Shown: in pieces, positions 33,001 through 41,849 of the stretch | Position numbering within the stretch: position 1 is the stretch's first letter | Layout of the letters: the number at the start of each line of letters is the position of its first letter | Source of the DNA: Tistrella mobilis | Lineage (GTDB): Bacteria; Pseudomonadota; Alphaproteobacteria; Tistrellales; Tistrellaceae | Reading direction: 5' to 3' | NCBI RefSeq assembly: GCF_041468085.1 | Contig: NZ_CP121017.1 | Span: 1,653,501 to 1,717,500, forward strand | DNA length: 64,000 nt | The notes under the pieces: model-generated | The model's input: only the letters and a program-made list of their open reading frames with translations | Databases searched by the model: none | Told to the model about the DNA's origin: nothing | Program-made: the position numbers and the translations under genes

Positions 33001-35679
33001 ATGGAACAGCGGCGCCGGCGTGAGCGCCGTTGGCTGATCATCGTGGCGTCGCTGGGGATCGCCTTTTCGATCGTCGTCTGGTCGATTGCCCGACATGACC
33101 GGCTTCAGGACAGCCGTCATGCCTTTTCCGAGATCGCCACTGCCACGGCGGCCGCGATGGCGCTCGACATCGATCGCCATATCGGTGTCGCCGATGATCT
33201 CGCGGCCTTATTTGCATCGTCCGACGAAATCTCGGCCGACGAATTCGAACGCTATGTCGTTTCGGCCCGCCAGCGGGCGCCGGCGATCAGTGCTCTGGCC
33301 TGGTATCGCGGCCAGATCGTGTCGCCATTGCGGGACACGTTGCCGGTGCCGGGGGAGATGCTGCCCGATGAGGTGGATCTCGTCGCGGCGCGGCTGGAAC
33401 GGCAGGTTCTGGTCCAGGCTGGAAACGCAATCCGGCCGGGCAGCGAAACCGCACAGCTCTCCACCGATCTCCTCGCCGACCCGTCGGCCATGACGCGTCT
33501 GGTGGAACGGGCCCTGTTCTCGGGTGCGACGGCGGTGGAACCGTTCGGTCATCCGGATGCCAGCGGCCCCGTCGCGGGGCTGCTCTTCGCCATTCCGGTC
33601 CGTACGGGTGGCCGGGTCGGCGGGCTCGACGTGGTGATCGGCCTGATCGACGCCATGCGGCTGGTCGATGATGTCGGCCGGCGAACCGACGACCTGACGC
33701 GTGCCGGCAAGCTCAGCCTTCGGCCGATCGAACGCGTGCCCTCGGCCGCCGCCGTGTCACCGAGAATTTATGACCGGATGCCGGAAGGGTCCGATCCCTC
33801 TGCCTGGGTCCGGGTCCGGGCGGTGGAGGTCGGCGACCGTCTGTTCCGGATCAAGATCGCGGCCGGCAGCGACATGCCCGGGCGCTGGACGATCGAAGTA
33901 CCGGCGCTGGCCGTATTGCTGGCCGGATTTGCCGTGACCGGCATGGCCGCCGGGCTGCTGCGGCGCACCCAGAAGCGCGCGGCGATGCTGGAAGAAGCGC
34001 GGGCCGGCAATCTGGCCACCCTGCGCCAGCTGGAGGCCGAAATCATGGCCCATGACGACACCGAGCGGCGGCTGGTTGAGACCGTTGAACGCCTGGCGAT
34101 CAGCGAGCGCCGCTTCCGCAGCACGTTCGACCACGCGGCCGTGGGCATTGCCCATCTGAGCCCGGCCGGAACGATCGAGCGCAGCAACAGCCGCTTCGCC
34201 ACTATTTTCGGCCTGCCGACACAGACCCTGCGCGGGCGTCGGGTGGATGATTTCGTGCATCCCGACGACCGCCCGGACTGGATCGCCGGGGTGACCGCCC
34301 TGCTCGCGGGACAGACGGACGTGTTGTCAACCGATTGCCGGGTGATCCGCGCCGGCGAAGCCATCTGGCTGCGGGTGACGGCCAGCCTGGTGCGCGACAC
34401 CCTGGCGGAGGGCGACGACCGGCTCAACCATGTCATCATCGTGGTCGACGACGTGACGGAGCAGACCGTGATGATGCGGCGGTTGAGCCTGAGCGAACGC
34501 AGCCTGGCATCGGCCCAGCGCGTGGCCGGCCTGGGCATCGTGGAATGGGATCCGGCGACCGGTACGGTCTGGTGGTCGGCCGAAACCTACCGGCTGTTCG
34601 ACCGCCCGCCTGCGTCCGGCCCGCTGCCCTTCGAGCGGCTGGCGGATTATGTCGTCGCCGAAGACATGGCGCTGCTCGATCGCGCGCTCGCCCACACCGT
34701 GGAGACCGGGGCGCCGCTGCGCATGGATCTGCGCATCCGCCGCCCGGGGGAGGAGCCGCGCTGGCTCAGGGTCGAAGGCGCGATGGAGGTGGATGGCGGC
34801 AGGCGCGTGCTGCTGGCGGCGCTGCTGGATGCCACGGCCGATCGCGTGGCATCCCAGACATTGCGCAGGGCCAAGGAACAGGCCGAGGCGGCGAACGAGG
34901 CCAAATCGATCTTCCTGGCCAATATGAGCCATGAATTGCGCACGCCTCTGAATGCGATCATCGGCTTCACTGAAGCCATGCTCGGCGGGCTGGGTGGCAC
35001 GCCTTCGGACCGTCATCGCGGCTATCTGACGGATGTCCTCTCCGCCGGCCGGCATCTGCTGGGCGTCATCGAGAGCATTCTCGACCTGTCGAAGATCGAG
35101 GCGGGCAAGGCCCGGCTGGATGAAAGCCATGCCGATCTGGGCGCCATAGGCCGCGAGGCGGTGCGCCTGGTCACGCCGCAGGCGGAGACGCGGGGCATAG
35201 AGGTGTCGATCGACCTGCCGGATCCGGCGCCGGTGGTGCTGGCCGACCGGCTGAAGCTTCGCCAGCTGATGCTGAACCTGCTGTCCAATGCGGTGAAATT
35301 CAGCGACGCCGGGGGCGCCGTCTCGCTCTCGGTGATGCGGCGCAAGGAAGGCGGCGTGATGCTGGAGGTCGTCGACGACGGCATCGGCATGGACCCCGAA
35401 CAGATCGCGACCGCCCTGCAGCCCTTCGAGCAGCTGGCCGCCGGCCGCGGACGGGGCGGCGGCACGGGGCTCGGTCTGCCGCTTGCGCGCGCGATCGCCG
35501 AGCTGCATGGCGGCCGGCTGGAGATATTGAGCCGGCCGGGTCTCGGTACCAGGGTTCAGGTGACCCTGCCTGCGGAACGCACGCTCGGTCTCGACGGCAT
35601 GCCCGAGCCGCCGGCCGTGGTCAGAAAGCCGGTCGGCCCCGGAGATCTTCCCCCGGGGCCGACCGGCCGTCTGCATTGA
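33001..35679 (+). CDS. Hybrid-less membrane histidine kinase: CHASE-PAS-PAS-HisKA-HATPase
   Basis: An 892-residue sensor kinase. Membrane helices lie at about residues 12-30 and 298-320. Between them is a periplasmic domain with SSDEISADEFERYVVSARQ and ISALAWYRG, like CHASE domains. Two PAS-like domains follow (FRSTFDHAAVGIAHLSPAG, then GLGIVEWDPATGTVWW). The H box FLANMSHELRTPLN starts near residue 638, the N box is NLLSNAVKFS, and the ATP lid is GGGTGLGLPLA. There is no receiver domain and no adjacent regulator. The start is uncertain: the ATG at 33001 precedes MEQRRRRERRW, while an in-frame ATG at 32956 would add 15 residues. Confidence 0.85.
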   Translation: MEQRRRRERRWLIIVASLGIAFSIVVWSIARHDRLQDSRHAFSEIATATAAAMALDIDRHIGVADDLAALFASSDEISADEFERYVVSARQRAPAISALAWYRGQIVSPLRDTLPVPGEMLPDEVDLVAARLERQVLVQAGNAIRPGSETAQLSTDLLADPSAMTRLVERALFSGATAVEPFGHPDASGPVAGLLFAIPVRTGGRVGGLDVVIGLIDAMRLVDDVGRRTDDLTRAGKLSLRPIERVPSAAAVSPRIYDRMPEGSDPSAWVRVRAVEVGDRLFRIKIAAGSDMPGRWTIEVPALAVLLAGFAVTGMAAGLLRRTQKRAAMLEEARAGNLATLRQLEAEIMAHDDTERRLVETVERLAISERRFRSTFDHAAVGIAHLSPAGTIERSNSRFATIFGLPTQTLRGRRVDDFVHPDDRPDWIAGVTALLAGQTDVLSTDCRVIRAGEAIWLRVTASLVRDTLAEGDDRLNHVIIVVDDVTEQTVMMRRLSLSERSLASAQRVAGLGIVEWDPATGTVWWSAETYRLFDRPPASGPLPFERLADYVVAEDMALLDRALAHTVETGAPLRMDLRIRRPGEEPRWLRVEGAMEVDGGRRVLLAALLDATADRVASQTLRRAKEQAEAANEAKSIFLANMSHELRTPLNAIIGFTEAMLGGLGGTPSDRHRGYLTDVLSAGRHLLGVIESILDLSKIEAGKARLDESHADLGAIGREAVRLVTPQAETRGIEVSIDLPDPAPVVLADRLKLRQLMLNLLSNAVKFSDAGGAVSLSVMRRKEGGVMLEVVDDGIGMDPEQIATALQPFEQLAAGRGRGGGTGLGLPLARAIAELHGGRLEILSRPGLGTRVQVTLPAERTLGLDGMPEPPAVVRKPVGPGDLPPGPTGRLH
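35628..35667. terminator. Bidirectional hairpin inside the 3' end of the kinase gene
   Basis: Fifteen bases starting GCCGGTCGGC (35628-35642) pair perfectly with 35653-35667 around a 10-base loop. On the minus strand the stem is followed by TTTCTG, so it probably terminates the flgF-G-A-H transcript, although it lies within the last codons of the convergent kinase gene. Confidence 0.65.
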
Positions 35680-35694
35680 TCGGCGCGCCCTGAC

Positions 35695-36489
35695 TCAGAA
35701 GGGCAGCAGGATGTCCATGACCTGGGTGCCGTAGCGCGGCTGCTGCACGTCCGAGATCTGGCCGCGGCCGCCATAGGCGATGCGGGCCTCGGCGATCTTG
35801 TCGTGCGGGATGCTGTTGTCGCCGGCGATGTCTTCCGGCCGGACCACGCCCGCAACCAGGATCTCGCGGACCTCGTAATTCACCCGCATCTCCTGCCGGC
35901 CGTTGATGACCAGATTGCCGTTGGGCAGGATCTGGGTCACCACCGCCGCGATCGAGATCGCCACCGCCTCGGTCCGCTGCACGCCGCCCTGGCCGACATT
36001 GCTGGTCGACGAGCCGAGATCGACCAGGCTGCCCGGATCGATCGGCTCGGCCAGCACCTTGCCCAGCTGGTTTTCGACACCGAAGAAGCCGTCGAGGCCG
36101 ATCTTTTCGCTGTTGGTGCGCGACCGGTTGGTGCGGTTGTTGATCTGGGCGCGATCATTGATCGTGACCTTCACGGTCAGGATGTCGCCGACCTGCTTGG
36201 CGCGCTGATCGTCGAAGAAGGCGCGGGCACCGGCCTTCCACAATGAGTTGGGCGCACGGGTATCGGCGCGCACCGGCGGCATCGGCATCGAGACCGGCTT
36301 GTAGCCTTCCGTCTGAGTGGGGTTGTCGATCGGCGACAGGTCGGGTGCCTTGCCGATATTCGACAGCCGCTCACCGGCATTGCAGGCGCCGAGGGCGAGG
36401 GCCAGGCCGAGGACGGCGACATGGGCGCCACCGAAGCGGCGGCCGGTCCGGGCAGGGGCAGAGGTGCGGGAGGTGCGGGCCGTCGTCAT
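35695..36489 (-). CDS. flgH: Flagellar L-ring lipoprotein FlgH
   Basis: FlgH forms the outer-membrane L ring. The 264-residue precursor has a signal ending in the lipobox LALGAC (cysteine near residue 36). NSLWKAGARAFFDDQRAKQVGDILTV (in part) and the C-terminal GGRGQISDVQQPRYGTQVMDILLPF (in part) are family signatures. It lies 75 bases after flgA, last in flgF-flgG-flgA-flgH, and ends 15 bases from the convergent kinase gene. Confidence 0.95.
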   Translation of the reverse strand: MTTARTSRTSAPARTGRRFGGAHVAVLGLALALGACNAGERLSNIGKAPDLSPIDNPTQTEGYKPVSMPMPPVRADTRAPNSLWKAGARAFFDDQRAKQVGDILTVKVTINDRAQINNRTNRSRTNSEKIGLDGFFGVENQLGKVLAEPIDPGSLVDLGSSTSNVGQGGVQRTEAVAISIAAVVTQILPNGNLVINGRQEMRVNYEVREILVAGVVRPEDIAGDNSIPHDKIAEARIAYGGRGQISDVQQPRYGTQVMDILLPF

Positions 36490-36564
36490 GATGCGGTCCT
36501 CGATCTCGGAAAGCCTGGATAAGTGAAAGCTCGGGCAGGGTCGAAACGCGGGCAGGGCGGCCGG

Positions 36565-37557
36565 TCAGTTGCGAGCAAGGCTGGGGCCGGCATCACCCAC
36601 TTCCAGGGTGCCGTCGGGGGCGACCCGGCCGTAGACGGTGTTGCGGCTGCGCGGGTTCAGCACCCGGACGGTCTCACCTTCGCCGCCATCGTCCAGCGCC
36701 TGGCCCTGGGCGGTGAGCACCAGCCCGCCGCGGCGGAAGATCATGGTGACCATTTCGCCCTTGCGGATCAGCTGGGGGGTGCCGACGTCGCGGGCCATCA
36801 GCGGCCGGCCGGGATAGCCCGGGCGGCGCAGGGCCTGGCCGATCAGCTGGTTGGGGTCGGTCACCTGCTGGTTGGTCAGCCGGCGGCGCTCTACCTCGAT
36901 CAGGTCGATATCGCCGGCACCGATGATGGCGCCCCGGGCCAGCCGCTCGCGCAGGACCGGCACCGAGACCACCGCGGTGGCGCGCCCCGCAGCCACAACC
37001 ACCAGCGGCGCAAGGCCTTCGCCCTGATCGACCTCGATCCGGGCCGAGAAGCGCTCGCTGCGCGGGTCGTAGACGAAATCGGCCAGGCGCGGCATCACCT
37101 CCAGCCCTTCGGCCACGGTGATTTCGGGCGCGCGGCCGGTATAGTCCAGCCGGTATTCGTCGGCCATGCCGGCACCGGGTGCGCGGTCGAGCGCGTCGGT
37201 GATCAGCGCGTCGATCTGCTCACGCGGGATGCGCTGGCCCCGGCGGGTGATGGTCACTTCTTCCGTGCCGGTCGACGGCTGCCAGGCAATTTCTGCCCGG
37301 CGGGCCATGCCGTCCAGCTGGCGGGCGCTCACCGTCATGCTCTCGCCGGGGGCCGGAGCAGGGAAGGCGATCAGGCTGCCGGTGTCCGGCGTCAGGCCGT
37401 CAAACAGGTCAGACAGGCGGACCTGGGCGCCGCCGACATCCGATGCAGCACGCAGAACGACCCCGGCCATGGCCGGGACCACGGCAACGCCGGCAAGCAG
37501 CAGGCCAAGGCCGGCGGCGCGGAGATGACGGGTAAGGCGGGCGGTGGGGCGGGTCAT
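36565..37557 (-). CDS. flgA: P-ring assembly chaperone FlgA
   Basis: FlgA helps FlgI assemble into the P ring in the periplasm. The 330-residue protein has a signal peptide (about residues 1-31, ending PAMAG). The C-terminal half contains VPVLRERLARGAIIGAGDIDLIEV (in part), LIGQALRRPGYPGRPLMARDV and LIRKGEMVTMIFRRGGLVLTA, the SAF-like and C-terminal FlgA pattern. The N-terminal half is longer than in enterobacterial FlgA, as is common in alphaproteobacteria. It lies between flgG and flgH. Confidence 0.92.
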   Translation of the reverse strand: MTRPTARLTRHLRAAGLGLLLAGVAVVPAMAGVVLRAASDVGGAQVRLSDLFDGLTPDTGSLIAFPAPAPGESMTVSARQLDGMARRAEIAWQPSTGTEEVTITRRGQRIPREQIDALITDALDRAPGAGMADEYRLDYTGRAPEITVAEGLEVMPRLADFVYDPRSERFSARIEVDQGEGLAPLVVVAAGRATAVVSVPVLRERLARGAIIGAGDIDLIEVERRRLTNQQVTDPNQLIGQALRRPGYPGRPLMARDVGTPQLIRKGEMVTMIFRRGGLVLTAQGQALDDGGEGETVRVLNPRSRNTVYGRVAPDGTLEVGDAGPSLARN

Positions 37558-37611
37558 GGCGGCCGGGCTCCGGTAACGGAAGAGGCGGAAGAGGAAGACG
37601 GAAGAGGGTGA

Positions 37612-38397
37612 TCAGCGCAGCTTGGTGACGGTGGAGTACATCTCGTCCGAGGCGGTGATGACCTTCGAATTCATCTCGTAGGCACGCTGGGCGGTGATCA
37701 GATTGGTGATTTCCTTCACCGGATCGACGTTGGAGCGCTCGATATAGCCCTGCAGAAGCGTGCCGTAGCCGGCGGTCCCCGGCACGGCATTGGCGGGCTC
37801 ACCCGAAGAGGGGGTCTGGGCGAAGAGGTTGTTGCCCAGCGCTTCCAGGCCGCCCTCGTTCGCGAAGATGGTCAGTTCCAGCTGGCCGACATTCTGCGGA
37901 TCCACCTGGCCGGCCAGCTTCACCTGAACTTCGCCGGTCGGGTTGATCGAGATTTCGGTCGCCTCGGGCGGGATCACGATCTGCGGCTGAACGGTGAAGC
38001 CGTCGGCGGTGACGATCGCGCCCTGGGGCGACAGCTGGAAGGAACCGGCGCGGGTATAAGCGTCGTCGCCATTGGGCAGCGCCACCCGGAAATAGCCGTC
38101 ACCCTGGATCGCGAGGTCGAGCGGGTTGTCGGTGACCTCCAGCGGGCCCTGAAGAGTGATGCGGTAGACCGAGGCCGTGCGCACGCCCAGGCCGATCTGC
38201 ACGCCCGACGGCACGATCGTGCCCACATCCGACGAGGCCGAGCCGACGCGGCGCTGGTTCTGGTAGAGCAGATCCTGGAATTCCGGGCGCCGCACCTTGT
38301 AGCCGGCGGTGTTCATGTTGGCGATGTTGTTCGCGATCACGTCGACATTGGTCTGCTGGGCGACCATGCCGGTGGCTGCGATGCTGAGCGATCTCAT
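37612..38397 (-). CDS. flgG: Distal rod protein FlgG
   Basis: FlgG builds the distal rod. The 261-residue protein starts MRSLSIAATGMVAQQTNVDVI and continues NNIANMNTAGYK, the rod/hook N-terminal signature. It contains the FlgG-specific RPEFQDLLYQNQRRVG and ends SNVDPVKEITNLITAQRAYEMNSK. It follows flgF by 48 bases and precedes flgA. Confidence 0.96.
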   Translation of the reverse strand: MRSLSIAATGMVAQQTNVDVIANNIANMNTAGYKVRRPEFQDLLYQNQRRVGSASSDVGTIVPSGVQIGLGVRTASVYRITLQGPLEVTDNPLDLAIQGDGYFRVALPNGDDAYTRAGSFQLSPQGAIVTADGFTVQPQIVIPPEATEISINPTGEVQVKLAGQVDPQNVGQLELTIFANEGGLEALGNNLFAQTPSSGEPANAVPGTAGYGTLLQGYIERSNVDPVKEITNLITAQRAYEMNSKVITASDEMYSTVTKLR

Positions 38398-38445
38398 CTG
38401 CCTGGCCTCTCTCTTCCGATCCTGTACGTCCTGGGGTCAGCCGGC

Positions 38446-39165
38446 TCAGGCCTGACGGAGAATGCGCTCGACGGCGCGACGCTGGTTGTCGTGTTCGGTG
38501 TCGATGACGTTCTGGGCGGCCTCGAAGGCGCGCAGCAGCGACATCATCCGGGTCATCTCCACCACCGGCTGGACGTTGGAACCTTCGATCATGCCCTGCA
38601 CGATCTTGGGTTCTTCAACTTCCTGCGGTTCCGCATCGGTGGCATACAGACCGGACTGGGTCTTGCGCAGCAGATATTCACTCTCGAAATTCACCACCGC
38701 GATCTGCGCGACCGGGCCCGCATCGGTTGCCACCGTGCCGTCGGCGCCGACCCGGATCGGGCCGTCGTTCAGCGGCACGGTGATGGTGCCGCCGCCCGCC
38801 GCTGCGACCGGGTCGCCGGTCACGCTCACCAGCCGGCCGTCGACATCGGTCGAGAACTTGCCGTTGCGGGTGTAGCGGGGGCCGAAGGGGGTTTCGACCT
38901 GAAAATAGCCGTCGCCCTCGATCATCACGTCCAGCGGTGCGCCGGTCTCGATCGGCCGGCCCTGGGCCAGGTTCCGGACGACGGCGACGTCGCGGGCGAA
39001 ATGGGTCTTGGGCGCGTCGGACGGATCATAGAGGAAGTCGGTGAACATCATCCGCTCGCCGCGATAGGCCGTGGTCTCCGCGTTGGCGATGTTGTTCGCC
39101 ACCAGCTCCAGCTCGCGGGCCATCGTCATCTGACGCGACAGGGCGACATAACTGGTGTTTTGCAT
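38446..39165 (-). CDS. flgF: Proximal rod protein FlgF
   Basis: FlgF is a rod protein that joins FlgG. It starts at MQNTSYVALSRQMTMARELEL; the start at 39165 has CGAGG 8 bases upstream, and an earlier in-frame ATG adds 11 residues without a ribosome site. NNIANAETTAYRGERMMFTD is the rod signature and GSNVQPVVEMTRMMSLLRAFE the C-terminal one. 239 residues. First gene of flgF-G-A-H, behind a sigma-54 promoter. Confidence 0.95.
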   Translation of the reverse strand: MQNTSYVALSRQMTMARELELVANNIANAETTAYRGERMMFTDFLYDPSDAPKTHFARDVAVVRNLAQGRPIETGAPLDVMIEGDGYFQVETPFGPRYTRNGKFSTDVDGRLVSVTGDPVAAAGGGTITVPLNDGPIRVGADGTVATDAGPVAQIAVVNFESEYLLRKTQSGLYATDAEPQEVEEPKIVQGMIEGSNVQPVVEMTRMMSLLRAFEAAQNVIDTEHDNQRRAVERILRQA

Positions 39166-39231
39166 CGGATCGGCCTCGAAACGCTCTGCTGCCGGCATCC
39201 CGGCGGGTCGGCGAACCTATATGCAGACACC

Positions 39232-39247
39232 ATGCCAACTCTATAAG
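39232..39247 (-). promoter_or_regulatory. Sigma-54 promoter of the flgF-flgG-flgA-flgH operon
   Basis: The minus strand reads TGGCATGGTGTCTGCA, with GG-N10-GC spacing. Predicted transcription starts near 39221, 56 bases before flgF. Confidence 0.75.
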
Positions 39248-39303
39248 TTGTTGTGAACAAAAGAAACGAGACGGCGCCGGCACTGCGCGGGGCGGGATCC
39301 GGA

Positions 39304-39363
39304 CCTGCCGGGCGGCAGGATCTGCGGGGTGGCTTCACGGCGGTCAGGAAAAAATTGCCGGTC
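39304..39363. promoter_or_regulatory. Palindrome and half-site between flgF and fliL
   Basis: CCTGCCG-GG-CGGCAGG (39304-39319) is a perfect 7-base-arm palindrome about 91 bases upstream of the flgF transcription start, built from the same CGGCAG/CTGCCG halves as other flagellar sites here but in the opposite order. AAAAAATTGCCGG follows at 39350-39362. The rest of this 386-base gap shows no gene and no clear promoter for fliL. Confidence 0.45.
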
Positions 39364-39551
39364 CGTGGTGCACTGCAAGAGCTTGTTAACCGTGTTCCGA
39401 TTAGGGTACGGCTGAACGGTGGAGAGGACGGCCGCGCCTGCGGATCGGACTGCACCAGGGCTTGCAGCGCCGTCAGAGGCGGACGATCTGGTAAGTCAGA
39501 GGCATGTGCCCGGATCTCCGACGGGACGGACAGTAGCGGGAAGCTTGGACG

Positions 39552-40115
39552 ATGGCAGACGAGGCAGTCGGTATGGACGGCGAGGGCGAGGGGAAGAAGA
39601 AGGGCGGCAAAAAGCTGATCCTCTTCATCCTGCTCCCTCTTCTGCTGATCGGCGGTGGCGGGGCTGCCGCCTTCCTGACCGGCATGATAGGTGGTGGCGG
39701 CGAGGACGCGGCGCATGCGGAAGGCGATGCGGGCGGCCACGGCGCCACCGCTGCCGCCGGCGGCGGCCATGGCGCGGCCCCGGCCGGCCAGCAGGCCCGC
39801 GATCCGTTGACCGCGGTGTACTACGATCTCCCCGAGATGCTGGTGAACCTGAATACCGGCGGCAAACGTGTGAGTTTCCTCAAGCTGAAGGTTTCCCTCG
39901 AACTCCAGAAGCAGGAAGATACGCCTCTGGTCGAGAAGGTGCTGCCGCGCATCGTCGACAGCTTCCAGGTCTATCTGCGCGAGATGCGTGTCGAGGATCT
40001 GAGCGGGTCCGCCGGCATCTACCGTCTCCGCGAGGAGCTGCTCGACCGGGTGAATGTGGCGGCCCGGCCCGTCGTGGTGAACGACGTGCTGTTCCGCGAG
40101 ATGCTCGTCCAGTAG
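39552..40115 (+). CDS. fliL: Flagellar basal body-associated protein FliL
   Basis: FliL surrounds the stator at the inner membrane and supports motor torque. The 187-residue protein has a short acidic/basic N-terminus, one membrane helix (LILFILLPLLLIGGGGAAAFL, in part), a Gly/Ala/His-rich linker (about residues 45-82), and the periplasmic stomatin-like domain (YYDLPEMLVNLNTGG, LPRIVDSFQVYLREMRVEDL). First gene of a plus-strand operon running to 48505. Confidence 0.93.
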   Translation: MADEAVGMDGEGEGKKKGGKKLILFILLPLLLIGGGGAAAFLTGMIGGGGEDAAHAEGDAGGHGATAAAGGGHGAAPAGQQARDPLTAVYYDLPEMLVNLNTGGKRVSFLKLKVSLELQKQEDTPLVEKVLPRIVDSFQVYLREMRVEDLSGSAGIYRLREELLDRVNVAARPVVVNDVLFREMLVQ

Positions 40116-40170
40116 GCGAGGAGGGCCGCGGCCACGGCCGCACCGCCTCTGCCGGAAGGAGACCAGGTCC

Positions 40171-41277
40171 ATGGCCGATCCCAACGACGAAGACGGCAGC
40201 CCCGACGAAGACGCCATCGCCGCCGAATGGGAAGCGATGATGGCGGCCGAGGGCTCCGGCGAGGGCGGCGGCGATCAGGGCGATGTCGATGCGCTCTTCG
40301 CCGAAGAGGGCACGCGCGCGCTCAGCCAGGACGAAATCGACAGCCTGCTGGGCTTCGACCAGGGCGATGAGGGGGATGAGGAACGTTCGGGTATCCGGGC
40401 GATCATCAACAGCTCTCTGGTCTCTTACGAACGTCTGCCGATGCTGGAAGTGGTGTTCGACCGCCTCCAGCGGCAGATGACGACGTCGATGCGTAACTTC
40501 ACCTCGGACAATGTCGAAGTCTCTCTCGACAGCACCTCGTCGATCCGCTTCGGTGACTACCTGAACTCGATTCCGCTGCCCGCGATGATCGCGGTGTTCA
40601 AGGCAGAGGAATGGGACAATTACGGCCTGGTCACGGTCGACAGCTCGCTGATCTATTCGATCGTCGACGTGCTGCTGGGCGGTCGGCGTGGTACCACGAT
40701 CATGCGCATCGAGGGCCGGCCCTATACGACCATCGAGCGCAACCTGGTCGAGCAGATGATCCGGGTGGTGCTGAACGACCTGTCCGCGGCCTTCGATCCG
40801 CTGAGCCCGGTGAACATGAAGTTCGAGCGGCTGGAGACCAACCCCCGCTTCGCGACCATCGCCCGTGGTGCCAATGCCGCGATCGTGGCGCGGTTCCGGG
40901 TGGATATGGAGGATCGCGGCGGCCGGCTTGAGATCCTGATACCCTATGCGACGCTGGAGCCGGTGCGCGAACTGCTGCTTCAGATGTTCATGGGCGAGAA
41001 GTTCGGCCGCGATACGATCTGGGAGACTCATCTCGCTCAGGAGCTGTGGTATACGAACGTGACCGTCGAGGCTCTGCTCGATGAACAGACCCTGACCCTG
41101 GGCGAGGTGATGAGGTTCAAGGTGGGCACCACCCTGAAGCTGAATGCGCGGCCGAATTCCGATGTGCTGGTGCGCTGCGGCAGTGTGCCGCTGGCGCGCG
41201 GCCGCCTGGGGCGGGTTATGGATAACATCGCGGTCCAGCTCAAGGACAGCGTGCGCAAGTCGAAGATGACACGATGA
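40171..41277 (+). CDS. fliM: Flagellar motor switch protein FliM
   Basis: FliM is the part of the C ring that binds CheY-P and sets rotation direction. The 368-residue protein has an acidic N-terminus, LSQDEIDSLLGF (about residues 51-62, the conserved CheY-binding type segment), the CheC-like middle domain (PLPAMIAVFKAEEWDNYGLV, in part; MIRVVLNDLSAAFDPLSPV) and a C-terminal SpoA domain (VLVRCGSVPLARGRLGRV). The stop overlaps the next start as ATGA. Confidence 0.96.
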   Translation: MADPNDEDGSPDEDAIAAEWEAMMAAEGSGEGGGDQGDVDALFAEEGTRALSQDEIDSLLGFDQGDEGDEERSGIRAIINSSLVSYERLPMLEVVFDRLQRQMTTSMRNFTSDNVEVSLDSTSSIRFGDYLNSIPLPAMIAVFKAEEWDNYGLVTVDSSLIYSIVDVLLGGRRGTTIMRIEGRPYTTIERNLVEQMIRVVLNDLSAAFDPLSPVNMKFERLETNPRFATIARGANAAIVARFRVDMEDRGGRLEILIPYATLEPVRELLLQMFMGEKFGRDTIWETHLAQELWYTNVTVEALLDEQTLTLGEVMRFKVGTTLKLNARPNSDVLVRCGSVPLARGRLGRVMDNIAVQLKDSVRKSKMTR

Positions 41278-41849
41278 GCTTCAGCCTGGGCATGATTCTC
41301 GACGTGACGCTGGTGGTGCTGCTGGGCGCCACCATCGGCTATTGCGTCGCCCTGCACCGGCGCCTGGGGGAGCTGCGTGCCGCCCAGAGCGAACTGCCCA
41401 GACTGATTGACAATTTCATCGAAGCCACCCGCCGGGCGGAAGCCGGCATTGCCGGGCTGAAGGCGGCCAGCGCCGCCACCGCCGAGGAGATCGGACCCAA
41501 GCTGGGGGAAGCCCAGGTCCTGCGCGAGGATCTGGCTTTCATGATCGATCATGGCGGCAAGCTGGCCGACCGGCTGGAGGCTGCCGTCCAGGTGGCCCGG
41601 GTGGAGGCGCAGAACCGTGCCGCGGCTCCCATGGCGGCTGCCCGGCCCGATCCGGCAGTCCAGGGCGGATCGTCGCGACGCAATGGCGCCGCAGAACCCC
41701 GGGCCCACGACTTCGATGACGAGGACGACGACCGGCCGTTGCGCGCGGAGCGGCCGGCGGCGGCACCCGAGCCTGCACAGCCGCGCGCCCAGCGCAGCCG
41801 CGCCGAAACCACGGCGGCGATCCTGCGCATGCTGAAGGGGGGTGACTGA
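41274..41849 (+). CDS. DUF6468-type membrane protein of the flagellar operon
   Basis: A 191-residue protein with one N-terminal membrane helix (LGMILDVTLVVLLGATIGYCV, in part), a helical segment (LPRLIDNFIEATRRAEAGI, KLGEAQVLREDLAFMIDHGG) and a disordered acidic/Ala-rich tail ending AETTAAILRMLKGGD. This layout and its place between fliM and a MotE-like gene match the DUF6468 proteins of alphaproteobacterial flagellar operons. Function not established. Starts on the fliM stop codon (ATGA), so it is translationally coupled. Confidence 0.75.
   Translation: MSFSLGMILDVTLVVLLGATIGYCVALHRRLGELRAAQSELPRLIDNFIEATRRAEAGIAGLKAASAATAEEIGPKLGEAQVLREDLAFMIDHGGKLADRLEAAVQVARVEAQNRAAAPMAAARPDPAVQGGSSRRNGAAEPRAHDFDDEDDDRPLRAERPAAAPEPAQPRAQRSRAETTAAILRMLKGGD

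Noticed and set aside
39380-39410. CtrA box before fliL (TTAACC...GATTAG)
   Set aside because: The spacing between the TTAA-like halves does not fit TTAA-N7-TTAA.
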